From Candidatus Aminicenantota bacterium (GTDB taxonomy: Bacteria > Acidobacteriota > Aminicenantia > Aminicenantales > Saccharicenantaceae): a stretch of DNA of 50,845 bases. Both the position numbers and the translations under genes were made by a program. Below are positions 1 through 10,005 of this stretch, piece after piece (positions within the stretch are counted from its first letter, which is position 1; the number at the start of each line of letters is the position of its first letter). The notes under the pieces are model-generated. The model made no database searches. It had not been told where the DNA came from and saw only the letters and a program-made list of their open reading frames with translations. The stretch lies in NCBI GenBank assembly GCA_017883305.1, contig JADGNU010000003.1, forward strand, positions 1 through 50,845, in the 5' to 3' direction.

Positions 1-615
1 GAAACGGGTACGGTCGCGGTGCTCAACCTCTTCGAGCGCGCCGGGGACCGGACCTACGATTCTTCGCCGGTCATCGATGCCGACGGGACGATCCTCGGCA
101 TCACACGCATGGTCCACATCATGGAAGGCCCCGGATTCCACGAACGCGGCTACTACGCGCCCGGCGACCGGGAGAGATTCGTCTTTTCCACGGCGGCCGG
201 CCGGATCGGTGTGGCCATCTGCTACGATCGTCATTTTCCGGAATATATGAGGGGGCTGCGCCTGGCCGGCGCTGAGCTCGTGGTCGTGCCCCAAGCCGGG
301 ACGGTGGGGGAGTGGACCGAAGGGATCTTCGAAGCCGAGCTCCAGGTGGCGGCTTTCCAGAACGGCTACTATGCCGCCCTCGTCAACCGGGTCGGGCGCG
401 AGGAAGGGCTCGAGTTCGCCGGCGAGTCCTTTGTCGTCGACCCCGACGGCCTGGTCATCGCCCGGGCGCCTGGCGGCCTGGATCGCATTCTCTATGCCGA
501 TTGCGATTTCGCCAGGAACGCGGCCTCGCACGCGGCCCGTCATTTCCTCGGGGACCGCAGGCCATCGGTCTACGGGGCGATGGGCCTCGCGGACTCCGGC
601 AAGGAGGACCGCTAA
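1..615 (+). CDS. Carbon-nitrogen hydrolase (nitrilase superfamily; N-carbamoylputrescine amidase/beta-ureidopropionase-like), 5'-truncated by window edge
   Basis: Open frame from base 1; GVAICYDRHFPE catalytic Cys motif and downstream nitrilase-fold motifs (YYAALVNRVG, GESFVVDPDG). Confidence 0.88.
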   Translation, partial: ETGTVAVLNLFERAGDRTYDSSPVIDADGTILGITRMVHIMEGPGFHERGYYAPGDRERFVFSTAAGRIGVAICYDRHFPEYMRGLRLAGAELVVVPQAGTVGEWTEGIFEAELQVAAFQNGYYAALVNRVGREEGLEFAGESFVVDPDGLVIARAPGGLDRILYADCDFARNAASHAARHFLGDRRPSVYGAMGLADSGKEDR

Positions 616-1091
616 TGCCTCGCTGGTACGTCATCAACACGAGGCCGAAGAAGGAGAGCCAGGTCGAGCGGCTCTTTATCGAGGGCGGATTCACGATCTA
701 TTGCCCGAAATACGTCCGGGAAAAGCGGGTCACGTCATTTTTCCCCGGATATGCGTTTCTCCAGTTCGAATTCCCGGACCAGTTCCAGATGGTCAAGTAT
801 ACCCGCGGCGTCAAACGCGTGGTCGGCAACGACGCCGGCCCCACGCCCATCCCGACCGAGATCGTCGAGGGCATCAAGTCCCGGGAGCGGGACGGGCTCA
901 TCGTCTTCGAGAGATACGGCCAGGAGCCGGCGGTCGGGGACGAGATCGAAGTCGTCGAGGGCCCGCTCAAGGGCCTCAAGGGCATCTTCCGCAAAGAGGT
1001 CGGCGACAGCGAGCGGGTGATGATCCTCCTGAACTACGTCTCCTACCAGGGCATGCTGCTCATCGAAAAGGACAAGCTCAAGAAAATCTAG
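615..1091 (+). CDS. NusG/RfaH-like transcription elongation/antitermination factor (NGN + KOW)
   Basis: MPRWYVINTRPKKESQVERLF... FPGYAFLQF NGN motif, C-terminal VGDEIEVVEGPLKGLKGIF KOW motif; TAATG overlap with upstream gene. Confidence 0.85.
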   Translation: MPRWYVINTRPKKESQVERLFIEGGFTIYCPKYVREKRVTSFFPGYAFLQFEFPDQFQMVKYTRGVKRVVGNDAGPTPIPTEIVEGIKSRERDGLIVFERYGQEPAVGDEIEVVEGPLKGLKGIFRKEVGDSERVMILLNYVSYQGMLLIEKDKLKKI

Positions 1092-1096
1092 GCGGC

Positions 1097-2206
1097 CTAT
1101 TTCCCGGCCTTCAGCGCGTCGAGGAAGGGCTGCTTGAGGCTGTTCGAAGAGAAATAAACCACCCCGTCGGCCCTAAGGGCCTTGCTCGTCCGCATCTGCT
1201 CGATCATCCCCTCGGGCGTGTTCTGGTTGTGCGACGTGCCGATGCCGATCCCCGGACAGACGAGCGTCTTCCCTTTGCCGAAGCCGACCGCTTCGCGCGT
1301 GAGCTTCTCGTAGAGCTTGCCATCGTTCGTGTAGATCATCGGATTGAGCATGTCGACGAGCCCTTCGCGGCCCCACTCGGCCCAATCCTGGCCGATCATG
1401 ACCCTGGCGTTCACGGCATCCGGGAAGACAGCGGCGCTGATCTTGACCTTGCGGCCCGTCGTCTTGAGCGCGTCCCTGAGCTCCCGGATGAAGACGGTCA
1501 CCCGGTCCGTGTTCCAGCGGAGCCACACGTTCCAGGCCGGGTTGCCCGTGTCCCGGGCCTTGACGGCGGCCATGTCGATGCCCGTGTCCGCGTTGAACAG
1601 CTTGAGGGTCTCCGCGTCGAAGCTGAAAAACGGCTCGGTCGGCTCACAGGGGTAGCGGATATAATCGAGGTGGACCCAGCCGACGTCATATTTAAGGACG
1701 ACTTCAAGCATCAGGCTGATCTCATAGGCCCGAGCAGCCGGAAGGGCGGGATTGACGGCGGCGACCATCTCCCGCTTGGGGGACGTGATCAGCCATTCGG
1801 GATGCTCGCGGACCTGGCCGAGGATGGCGGACTCGGGGAAGACGCAGAACCAGGGGTGGACCTCCATCTTTCTTTTTTTCGCCTCGGCGAGGAAGGTCCC
1901 GAAGAAGTCCCAATTGTAGGCCGCGTCGCGAACGCCGATCTCGCTCGCGTAGTAGACGTGTCCCGAGGTGTTTTTCACCAGCATGATCAGCGTATTGATG
2001 CCCGCCTTGGCATATTCATCAAGGGTCGTCCGCATCTTTTCGACGGCCGCGTCCTTATCGGGGCCGAAGAAGCCGGGATGCATCCAGACGCCTCGCACGG
2101 GCATCGCCAGTGACGATTCGGCCGCGCCGCCCGAGAAGGCGGGTGCGACGGCCAGAACGAGGGTCGCGAAAAAGAAGGACAGGACGGCGAGGGCTCGGGA
2201 TCTCAT
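1097..2206 (-). CDS. Secreted glycosyl-hydrolase-like 10 (GHL10/DUF187-type) family protein
   Basis: Signal peptide MRSRALAVLSFFFATLVLAVAPAFSGG; RGVWMHPGFF, VGWVHLDYIRYP, DMLNPMIYTND motifs; AAGGAGG Shine-Dalgarno before ATG at 2206. Confidence 0.75.
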   Translation of the reverse strand: MRSRALAVLSFFFATLVLAVAPAFSGGAAESSLAMPVRGVWMHPGFFGPDKDAAVEKMRTTLDEYAKAGINTLIMLVKNTSGHVYYASEIGVRDAAYNWDFFGTFLAEAKKRKMEVHPWFCVFPESAILGQVREHPEWLITSPKREMVAAVNPALPAARAYEISLMLEVVLKYDVGWVHLDYIRYPCEPTEPFFSFDAETLKLFNADTGIDMAAVKARDTGNPAWNVWLRWNTDRVTVFIRELRDALKTTGRKVKISAAVFPDAVNARVMIGQDWAEWGREGLVDMLNPMIYTNDGKLYEKLTREAVGFGKGKTLVCPGIGIGTSHNQNTPEGMIEQMRTSKALRADGVVYFSSNSLKQPFLDALKAGK

Positions 2207-2312
2207 CGAGGGCCTCCTTGGCGCGATTTTCCGGGTGGACCCGGGGAGACGGTCAGCTCTGATATAGCAAATGAATGCCGGTCGAGTCAAAGCCGTGAGG
2301 GGACCGAGGTCC

Positions 2313-3881
2313 TCAGCGGCGCGCCTTGCCGTGGCCGCCGCCGCCCGGCGTCTCGATCCTGAGACGATCGCCGGGCCCGAGCTTGACGTTGGCCTTCGAG
2401 CCGACGACCTTTGTCCGGCCCTGAGAAATGATCGTGTTCCGGCCCTTCGCTCCCGGGCCGCCGCCTTGCTGGCCATAAGGGGCGAAACGCCGTCTCTCGG
2501 AGATGACCGTCAAGTCGACCGGCACCCGGAACTCGTACTCGCGGACGATGCCCTCGCCGCCCCGCCGGGCCCCGCGGCCGCCCGATCCTTTTCTCAGACG
2601 GTAGGACCGGATCTTGAGCGGCAGGTTGTTCTCGAGGGCTTCGACCGGGGTGTTGAGCGAGTTGGTCATGTGGGTGTGGACGCCGTCGAGTCCCGCGGCG
2701 TCCGCGCCCGCGCCCATGCCGCCGCCGATCGTCTCGTAATAGGCGAAATGCCTTTTCTTTTCGGGGTCGTAGCCGCCGAAGGCGATGTTGTTCATCGTCC
2801 CCTGGCTGGCGGCGGGAATGCGGCCGGGGAGGGCCTTGGCCAGGGCGCCCAGCAGAACGTCGACGATGCGCTGGGAGGTCTCGACGTTGCCTCCGGCGCA
2901 GGCGGCCGGGAATTCGGCGTTGACGATGGACCCCTTGGGCGCGCGGATCTCGAGCGGCCGCATCAGGCCGGTATTGAAGGGGATGTCCTCCTCGACGAGA
3001 GAGTGGAAGACGTAGAGCACGGCCGAGCACGTGACGGCGAAATTGGCGTTAACCCCGCCCGACGTCTGCGGCGCGGAGCCGGCGAAGTCGACGACCGCCC
3101 GATCGCCCCGGACCGTGATCCGGACCGCGATCCGGATCGGGCGGTCCGAGATGCCGTCATCGTCGAGCTGGTCGGCGAACGCATATTCGCCGTCGGGGAC
3201 CTCGCGGAGCGTCTGGCGCAAGAACTTTTCCGAATAGTCCTGGATGAGGCCGGCGTAGAGGCGGACTTTTCCGGCGCCGAAGCGGCCGACCGCCTCCTCG
3301 AGCCTGGCCCGGCCGATCTCGTTGGCCGCGACCTGGGCCAGGAGGTCGCCGCGTCGCTCGTCCGGCGTCCTGACATTGGCCAGAAGGAGGTCAAAGACGT
3401 CCTGGTTCAGCCGGCCGCGCGAATAGAGCTTAAGAGGCGGGATGATCAGGCCTTCCTGGAAGAGCTCGGTCGCCAGAGGCATGGATCCCGGGGTCATGCC
3501 GCCGACATCGGAATGATGGGCCCGGTTGGCCACGAAAAAGGCCAGCCGGCCGCCAAGGAAGATGGGCGAGATGCAGGTGATGTCGGGCAGGTGAGTCCCG
3601 CCCCGATAAGGGTCGTTGAGGATGACCAGGTCGCCCTTTTCGAAGGTGACGGAGTCGAGCGCGGCCCGGACGGAGAGGGGCATGGCCCCCAGGTGGACGG
3701 GGATGTGCGAGCCCTGGGCCAATGTCCCGCCGTCCCGGTTGAAGAGGGCGCAGGAAAAGTCCTTGCGCTCCTTGATGTTGGGCGAAAGGGCGGTCCGGCC
3801 GAGGACGGCGGCCATCTCCTCGGAAATGGCCACGAAGACGTTCTTGAAGAGCTCGAGCTCGATCGGGTCGACCCTCTTCAT
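2313..3881 (-). CDS. hyuB: Hydantoinase B/oxoprolinase family protein
   Basis: KRVDPIELELFKNVFVAISEEM, DPYRGGTHLPDIT, GGxGAxADxxG motifs; ATGA overlap with hyuA. Confidence 0.9.
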   Translation of the reverse strand: MKRVDPIELELFKNVFVAISEEMAAVLGRTALSPNIKERKDFSCALFNRDGGTLAQGSHIPVHLGAMPLSVRAALDSVTFEKGDLVILNDPYRGGTHLPDITCISPIFLGGRLAFFVANRAHHSDVGGMTPGSMPLATELFQEGLIIPPLKLYSRGRLNQDVFDLLLANVRTPDERRGDLLAQVAANEIGRARLEEAVGRFGAGKVRLYAGLIQDYSEKFLRQTLREVPDGEYAFADQLDDDGISDRPIRIAVRITVRGDRAVVDFAGSAPQTSGGVNANFAVTCSAVLYVFHSLVEEDIPFNTGLMRPLEIRAPKGSIVNAEFPAACAGGNVETSQRIVDVLLGALAKALPGRIPAASQGTMNNIAFGGYDPEKKRHFAYYETIGGGMGAGADAAGLDGVHTHMTNSLNTPVEALENNLPLKIRSYRLRKGSGGRGARRGGEGIVREYEFRVPVDLTVISERRRFAPYGQQGGGPGAKGRNTIISQGRTKVVGSKANVKLGPGDRLRIETPGGGGHGKARR

Positions 3882-5896
3882 TGAGAGCCCGCCTTGCGGA
3901 TAACGAGATTGAGATAGGGGTCGACGGCGGCTCTGTAGCCAGGAGGCAGGAAGGCCGTCGATTCCGGGTCGATGATGAGGGCCGGCCCCGGGAGGACATT
4001 GCCTGGCCTAAGCTTTGACCTGTCGTAGACCGACCCTTCGCGGACGGCCCGACCGGAGTGGATCGCCTGTGTCTTGACGAGCGCCTGGGGGTCCAACGAT
4101 GCGGCCCTCGGCTCGCGCCTGAGAGGGATCTTCGGGGTCATAGCCACGGCCTTGATCCGGAGATTGACGATCTCGACCGGCCGGCGGTCGTGCCGGTAAG
4201 AATAGAAGCGCTTGTGGAGCCGGTGGAAGCTTTCGAGGAAGGCCTGCCCGAGAGTCCGTGCTTTCCGGTATGGGACATCGATCTCGTAGGACTGCCCGGC
4301 GTAGCGGCAATCGAGCGAACGTTCGAGAACGATATCTGATGCCAGGCCGTCTTCGGCCATGTCCCGGCGCGCTTTCTCTTCGAGCTTCCGGAATTCGGAT
4401 TCGAGCTGGAATAAGCCGATCTGGGCGTCCGTTCTCATGAGGGACTTGGCGTAATCCTTGACCGGGTCCGACACGAGCAGGCCGAAGGCCGAAAGCACTC
4501 CCGCGTTGCGCGGCACGAGAACCGTGGGCATGCCCAGATGGGCGGCCATCTCGATCGCGTGCATGCCGCCCGCCCCTCCGAAGGAGAAGAGCGCGAAAGC
4601 GCGGGGATCGATGCCGCGCTCGACGGATATGACGCGGATGGCTTTCTCCATGTTGGCGTTGGCGATGGCCACGATGCCGAGGGCCGTCTCGATCGCCGAT
4701 TTCCCGATCGCCCGGCCCAGCCGGGATACGGCATCAAGGCTGCGTTCAGGGAAGATCCTCATTTTGCCGCCCAGGAAGAAACCCGGGTCCAGGCGGCCGA
4801 GGCAGAGGTTGGCGTCGGTCACGGTCGGAAGCTCGCCTTTGCCGTAGCAGGCCGGCCCGGGATCGGCGCCCGCGCTCTGAGGTCCGACCCGAAGCGAGCC
4901 GCCGCGATCGGTATAGGCGATGGAGCCGCCGCCCGCTCCGACCGAGTGGATGTCGATGATGGGCAGCCGAATAGGGAAGTCGCCGACCCGGCTCTCGTGC
5001 GTCCGCCGAATGCCCCCTTCGATGAGGGACACGTCGGTCGAAGTGCCGCCCATGTCGAAGCTGACCACGTTGGGGAAACCGGCCGCCTTGGCTAGGATGC
5101 GAGCCCCGACGACTCCTCCGGCCGGTCCCGAAAGGGCCGTTCGGATGGGCTCAACCCGCGCCCGGAGCGGAGAGATGTAGCCTTCGTTCGATTGCATGAT
5201 GCGCAGGTCGGCCCGGCCGAGGCGGCGGTCAAGCTCGCCGAGATAACGGTCCATAACCGGCATGAGATAAGCGTTGACGGCCGTCGTCGAAGTCCGCTCG
5301 AACTCTCGATGCTCGGGCAGGAGACGGCTCGAGATGGTGAAAAGGAGGCCCGACCGCTCGAGCTCCCGCGCCACGATCTCCTCGTTCTTGGGATTGGCAT
5401 AGGAATGGAGGAGACAAACGGCAACCGCCTCGGCCCCCGTCTTTTTTATCTTCTGGACGATCCGGCGGACCTCGGCCCGGCTGACCGGCTGCTCCACGCG
5501 CCCGGAGGCGAGGGTCCTTTCCTTCAGCCCAAATCTGAGAGCGGCCGGGATAAGTTCGAACCGGCTTTCGGGTTGAAGGGCATAAAGATTCCGACGGGTC
5601 TGCCGGCCGATGGCCAGGACGTCCTCGAATCCCGCTGTCGTGATCAGGGCGATGTGGCCGCCTTTGCGCTGGAGGAGGGCATTGGTGGCCACGGTCGTGC
5701 CGTGGACGATGAATGCGGCGGGGGAGTCCTTCAGGATATCGCGGACGCCTTCGAAGATCGCCAGCGACGGGTCCTGCGGGGTCGAGAGGACTTTCCGATT
5801 GGAGAGCCGGCCGTTCCGCCAGATGACAAAGTCCGTGAACGTTCCGCCGGTATCCACCCCGATGCGGATTGAGCCGGAATCCTTTTGGCGTCCCAT
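3878..5896 (-). CDS. hyuA: Hydantoinase A/oxoprolinase family protein
   Basis: IRIGVDTGGTFTDFV, GPAGGVVGA, SFDMGGTSTDVSLI, FGGAGGMHA motifs. Confidence 0.92.
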   Translation of the reverse strand: MGRQKDSGSIRIGVDTGGTFTDFVIWRNGRLSNRKVLSTPQDPSLAIFEGVRDILKDSPAAFIVHGTTVATNALLQRKGGHIALITTAGFEDVLAIGRQTRRNLYALQPESRFELIPAALRFGLKERTLASGRVEQPVSRAEVRRIVQKIKKTGAEAVAVCLLHSYANPKNEEIVARELERSGLLFTISSRLLPEHREFERTSTTAVNAYLMPVMDRYLGELDRRLGRADLRIMQSNEGYISPLRARVEPIRTALSGPAGGVVGARILAKAAGFPNVVSFDMGGTSTDVSLIEGGIRRTHESRVGDFPIRLPIIDIHSVGAGGGSIAYTDRGGSLRVGPQSAGADPGPACYGKGELPTVTDANLCLGRLDPGFFLGGKMRIFPERSLDAVSRLGRAIGKSAIETALGIVAIANANMEKAIRVISVERGIDPRAFALFSFGGAGGMHAIEMAAHLGMPTVLVPRNAGVLSAFGLLVSDPVKDYAKSLMRTDAQIGLFQLESEFRKLEEKARRDMAEDGLASDIVLERSLDCRYAGQSYEIDVPYRKARTLGQAFLESFHRLHKRFYSYRHDRRPVEIVNLRIKAVAMTPKIPLRREPRAASLDPQALVKTQAIHSGRAVREGSVYDRSKLRPGNVLPGPALIIDPESTAFLPPGYRAAVDPYLNLVIRKAGSQ

Positions 5897-5967
5897 GGTC
5901 GAGGAGGTATTAGACCGTTAACACGGGAGCCAAGTCAAGCTGGCGAAGTCCGGGAAGCAAGGGCCTC

Positions 5968-6186
5968 TTAGTGACAGGTGCTGCAGGACTTGCTCGAGCA
6001 GCTGCGGCAGCTCGAAGAGGAGGCTTTGATGCGGCTGGAGCCGCCGCCGATGCCGAAACACGAGATCATCTTCTGGACGTCGCCCGACCCGCACTCGGCG
6101 CAGACAACGTCCCTTTCTTTGCCTGAGGTCACGAGGCTTTCGAACCTCTTGCCGCACTTCTTGCACGCGTATTCATAGAGGGGCAT
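5968..6186 (-). CDS. FmdB-family zinc-ribbon regulatory protein
   Basis: MPLYEYACKKCGKRFESL...CAECGSGDVQKMI paired CxxC motifs. Confidence 0.88.
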   Translation of the reverse strand: MPLYEYACKKCGKRFESLVTSGKERDVVCAECGSGDVQKMISCFGIGGGSSRIKASSSSCRSCSSKSCSTCH

Positions 6187-6221
6187 AACAGACCCATTTT
6201 ACAGGAACCGGACCTAAGCGT

Positions 6222-6689
6222 CTATTTGACGAGCGCGATCGCCTCGATCTCCACCTTGACGTCTCGCGGCAGCCGGGCCACCTGGACCGCGGCGCGGGCA
6301 GGGTTCGGGACCTTGAAGAACTCGGCGTAGACCGCGTTCATCTTGGCGAAATCGTTCATGTCGTTCAGGAAGACGGTCGTCTTGACGACGTCGTCGTAAG
6401 ACGAGCCGGCCGCCTCGAGGACGGCCCCGACGTTCTTGAGGACCTGGCGGGTCTGGTCCTCGATCGTGCCCGTGTTCAGATTGCCTGTGGCCGGGTCGAT
6501 GGGGATCTGACCCGAGCAGAAAACGAAGCCGTTGGCGATGATGCCTTGGGAATAGGGGCCGATAGCCTTCGGCGCCTTGTCGGTCTGGACCTGTTTCTTC
6601 ATAATCTTGCTCCTTCCGATGCCGGCGAAGGCCCCCGACGCGAACGCGCCGGCGAGCCCCAGTGCGGCAAGAAATCTTCGTCTGTTCAC
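6222..6689 (-). CDS. ridA: RidA-family (YjgF/YER057c/UK114) protein; GTG start gives a Tat-like leader, internal ATG at 6602 gives the canonical cytosolic form
   Basis: [32 protein letters not shown] core; N-terminal [22 protein letters not shown]; two candidate starts, each with a Shine-Dalgarno. Confidence 0.85.
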   Translation of the reverse strand: MNRRRFLAALGLAGAFASGAFAGIGRSKIMKKQVQTDKAPKAIGPYSQGIIANGFVFCSGQIPIDPATGNLNTGTIEDQTRQVLKNVGAVLEAAGSSYDDVVKTTVFLNDMNDFAKMNAVYAEFFKVPNPARAAVQVARLPRDVKVEIEAIALVK

Positions 6690-6724
6690 GTTCGCTGCTC
6701 CAACAATAAGATGAGGATGCTCCT

Positions 6725-6786
6725 GTTTCCGGGGGACACGCACAAAGAATACATGTCCCCGAAAAGCAGAAACGTCCCCATTTCCT
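6725..6786. repeat. Related GGGGACA/TGTCCCC imperfect inverted repeat with extra CGTCCCCATTTCC copy
   Basis: GTTTCCGGGGGACA ... TGTCCCCGAAAAGC ... CGTCCCCATTTCC. Confidence 0.6.
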
Positions 6787-8240
6787 CAGGCTGATAGGCC
6801 GTCGATGACCGCCGTCAGGAACTTCCAGAACTTGTCGACCGACCCGATGTGGACGTGCTCTTCGGGCGAGTGCGGATTCTTCATGGTTGGCCCGAACGAG
6901 ATCATATCCATGCCGGGGAACTTCTCGCCGATGATGCCGCACTCGAGGCCGGCGTGGATGGCCACGACCTCGGCTTCCTTGCCGAAGGTCTTGACGTAGA
7001 GCTCTTTCAGCTTCTTGAGGAGAGGGGAGTCGAGGTTGGGCATCCAGCCGGGGTAGCCGTTGTCGAACTCGGCCTTCGCGCCGGCCAGGGCGCAAACGGA
7101 CTTGATGACATCGCGGGTGGCCTCGAGGGCCGAGGCGACCGAGCTCCGCGTGCTGCAAAGGACGGTGAACTCCTTCTTGCCGGTCTTAACGATGGCCAGG
7201 TTGGTCGAAGTCTCGACCAGGCCGGCGATCTCGGGGTGCATGGCGATGACGCCGTGCGGGATGGTCATGAGGAAATCGATCAGCGTGTGCTGGCAGTCCT
7301 GGGTCAGGGCGAAATCCTTGCCGGCCGCCGCTCCCATGGTGAAGGCCACGCCGGGCTCAACAGCTTTGTACTCGATCTTGATCTTATCGAACGCCTTCGT
7401 GATCGCCGTGGTCAGCGACCGGACCTGGACGGGCGGGCAAGCCAGCACAGCGACGGCCTCTCGGGGAATGGCGTTATGTTTGCTGCCGCCCTCGATGCTG
7501 ACGACCTCGAACTTGGCTGTCGCCTGCGCCTGATCGAGTGCGCGGGCCAGGAGCTTGATGGCGTTGCCGCGGCCCTGGTTGATGTCGATACCGGAATGGC
7601 CACCGCGGAGACCGTGGACGTGGAGCTTGGTGAGGTTCTTCGAGGCCGCCTTTTTCCGTGCGAGCGGCAGGACCAGGGTCGAATCGGCCCCGCCGGCGCA
7701 GCCGATGGTGAAGATGCCCTCGTCCTCGCTGTCAAGGTTGAGCAGCATCTTGCCCTTAAGGAAGCCCTTCTGGATCTTGTTGGCCCCGGTCAGACCGGTC
7801 TCTTCGTCGACCGTGAAAAGGAACTCGAGAGGGCCGTGGACAAGGGTCTTGTCCTCCATGACGGCCAAGGCCGAAGCCAGGCCGATGCCGTTGTCGGCCC
7901 CGAGCGTCGTGCCCTGGGCATAGACCCAGTCGCCCTTGATCTCGGGCTGGATCGGGTCCTTGCAGAAATCATGGACCTTATCGGAGTTCTTCTCGCAGAC
8001 CATGTCCAGATGGCCCTGAAGAATGGCGCCGACGGCCTCTTGGCGTCCGGCGGTAGCCGGCTTGCTGACGAGGACGTTGCCGACCTTGTCGCGCTTGCCG
8101 GGGAGGCCGAGCGAAGCGGCCACCGAAAGGACATAGTCCCCAAGGGCCTTTTCGCTGCCCGAGCAGTGGGGAATGGTCAGGATCTTGGCGAAATGCTTCC
8201 AGAGAAGCCGGGGATTGAGCTCGTTGAGAGACGAAGCCAT
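6786..8240 (-). CDS. pepD: Aminoacyl-histidine dipeptidase (PepD-like M20 peptidase)
   Basis: QGHLDMVCEKN, GTTLGADNGIG, TVDEETGLTGA, NLDSEDEG motifs; AAAGGAG before ATG. Confidence 0.92.
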   Translation of the reverse strand: MASSLNELNPRLLWKHFAKILTIPHCSGSEKALGDYVLSVAASLGLPGKRDKVGNVLVSKPATAGRQEAVGAILQGHLDMVCEKNSDKVHDFCKDPIQPEIKGDWVYAQGTTLGADNGIGLASALAVMEDKTLVHGPLEFLFTVDEETGLTGANKIQKGFLKGKMLLNLDSEDEGIFTIGCAGGADSTLVLPLARKKAASKNLTKLHVHGLRGGHSGIDINQGRGNAIKLLARALDQAQATAKFEVVSIEGGSKHNAIPREAVAVLACPPVQVRSLTTAITKAFDKIKIEYKAVEPGVAFTMGAAAGKDFALTQDCQHTLIDFLMTIPHGVIAMHPEIAGLVETSTNLAIVKTGKKEFTVLCSTRSSVASALEATRDVIKSVCALAGAKAEFDNGYPGWMPNLDSPLLKKLKELYVKTFGKEAEVVAIHAGLECGIIGEKFPGMDMISFGPTMKNPHSPEEHVHIGSVDKFWKFLTAVIDGLSA

Positions 8241-8332
8241 GTTGTTCTCCTTTGGGATGGGTTGCCGAGACCCGCATGATGCCACAAATTACCGATGGAT
8301 TCAAGCCGTCCTCCAGGGGTATAATCGAGGCG

Positions 8333-9250
8333 ATGAGAGTCCTGGCACGATCCCTTATCACGCTCTGCCTGGCCGCCGGGGCCCTTGGTGCAGCCTCGGG
8401 GCCGGGGAAGATCCGCATCATGGCCACGGTCTTTCCGCTCCGGGAATTCGCCGCAGCAGTGGCCGGAGAGCGGGGAGAGACGACGCTGCTGCTCCCGCCA
8501 GGTGCCGGGGTCCACACCTGGCAGCCCCGGCCCGAAGACATCGTCCGGCTTTCTGCATGCGATCTCCTCGTTTACATCGGCTCCGGCCTCGAGCCGTGGC
8601 TCCCCGACATGCTCAAGGCTTTTCCCCCGGGACGCATCCGGACGCTCGAGGCGGCGGCGGGCCTGGCCATCGCTGGCGCCGATGAAGACGAGGAACCCGG
8701 CCGGGAACACGCTCATGGCACACTCGATCCCCACGTCTGGCTCGATTTCGCCCTCGACCAGCACATCGTCGACCGGATCGCGGCCGAGCTCACCCGGCTC
8801 GATCCCGCCGGCGGTCCCGAGTTCACTGCGAACGCCGGACGGTTGAATGACCGCCTGAAGAAGCTGGACGACGAGTTCCGGGCCGGCCTCGCCGGCTGTC
8901 GCGGCAGGGATATCGTCCTGGCCGGCCATGACGCTTTCGGGTATCTGGCCCACCGATACGGCCTCGTCCAGACCGCCCTTTATGGGCTCAGCCCGGACGC
9001 CCAGCCGAAGCCGAGAGACCTCATGAAGGCCGTCGACTTCTGCCGGCGCAAAGGCATCAAGACGATCTTTTTCGAGAATTCCGTCCCGCCCGACCTCTCA
9101 AGAACCCTGGCCCGGGAGATCGGGGGCCGCATCCTGGTCCTTCAGGCCGGCCATAATCTCACTCGCGATCAGCAGGCCAAAGGAATCGGCTTCTTCGAGC
9201 TCATGGAAGGGAACTTGGCCGCCCTCAAAGACGGGCTGGGGTGCCGGTGA
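8333..9250 (+). CDS. znuA: Metal (Zn/Mn) ABC transporter substrate-binding protein
   Basis: Signal peptide; ATVFPLREFAAAVAGERG, GAGVHTWQPRPED, DPHVWLDF; followed by ATPase and permease. Confidence 0.87.
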   Translation: MRVLARSLITLCLAAGALGAASGPGKIRIMATVFPLREFAAAVAGERGETTLLLPPGAGVHTWQPRPEDIVRLSACDLLVYIGSGLEPWLPDMLKAFPPGRIRTLEAAAGLAIAGADEDEEPGREHAHGTLDPHVWLDFALDQHIVDRIAAELTRLDPAGGPEFTANAGRLNDRLKKLDDEFRAGLAGCRGRDIVLAGHDAFGYLAHRYGLVQTALYGLSPDAQPKPRDLMKAVDFCRRKGIKTIFFENSVPPDLSRTLAREIGGRILVLQAGHNLTRDQQAKGIGFFELMEGNLAALKDGLGCR

Positions 9251-9254
9251 GACC

Positions 9255-9998
9255 ATGAGCCTTGTCGTTCTCCGGGATGTCTCCTTTGCTTATGACGGAA
9301 CGCCCGTCCTGGTCGACATCGATCTCGTCATCGAAGAAGGCGATTTCCTGGCCATCATCGGGCCCAACGGGTCGGGCAAGACAACTCTGGTCAAGATCAT
9401 CCTTGGCCTCCTCCGCCCCACGGCGGGCCAGGTCGAGATCTTCGGCAAGCCCCCGGCGCAATTTTCGAATTGGGACAAGATCGGGTATGTCCCCCAGAAA
9501 GCGACCCACATCGACCCGTTCTTCCCGGCCTCGGTCGACGAGGTCGTCGGCATGGCCCTCATATCCAGCCGGCGGCAGGGGAGCGCCAAGGGCCGGGAGG
9601 CCCGGGCCAAAGTGCGCCGGGCTCTCGAGGTCGTCGGCATGGCCGAGTTCGGCCGGGAGCCGATCGGCCGGCTTTCGGGCGGCCAGCAGCAGCGCGTCTT
9701 CATCGCCCGGGCCCTCGTCACGTCCCCCCGGGTCCTTTTCCTCGACGAGCCGACGACCGGGGTCGACGCCGAGACGCAGACCGCTTTCTACGACATGCTC
9801 GACCGCTTGAACCGGAGCGAGGGCTTGACCATCGTCCTCGTCACCCACGACATCGGCATCGTCAATAAGCACGTCAACCGCGTCGCCTGCCTCAACCAGA
9901 AGCTGATCTATCACGGCGACCATGCGGGCTTCTGCCGGTCGGACGCGTTCCGGGACATGATCGGCCACGGCGACCATCTCATCTCCCACGAGCACTAG
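9255..9998 (+). CDS. znuC: Metal ABC transporter ATP-binding protein
   Basis: Walker [11 protein letters not shown], signature LSGGQQQR, Walker [13 protein letters not shown]. Confidence 0.95.
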   Translation: MSLVVLRDVSFAYDGTPVLVDIDLVIEEGDFLAIIGPNGSGKTTLVKIILGLLRPTAGQVEIFGKPPAQFSNWDKIGYVPQKATHIDPFFPASVDEVVGMALISSRRQGSAKGREARAKVRRALEVVGMAEFGREPIGRLSGGQQQRVFIARALVTSPRVLFLDEPTTGVDAETQTAFYDMLDRLNRSEGLTIVLVTHDIGIVNKHVNRVACLNQKLIYHGDHAGFCRSDAFRDMIGHGDHLISHEH

Positions 9999-10005
9999 CA
10001 CGCCG

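Noticed and set aside
2296-2315. Hairpin TGAGGGGACC-GA-GGTCCTCA at the hyuB stop codon as a terminator
   Set aside because: Stem has a bulge and no T-tract follows on the minus strand; not enough support.
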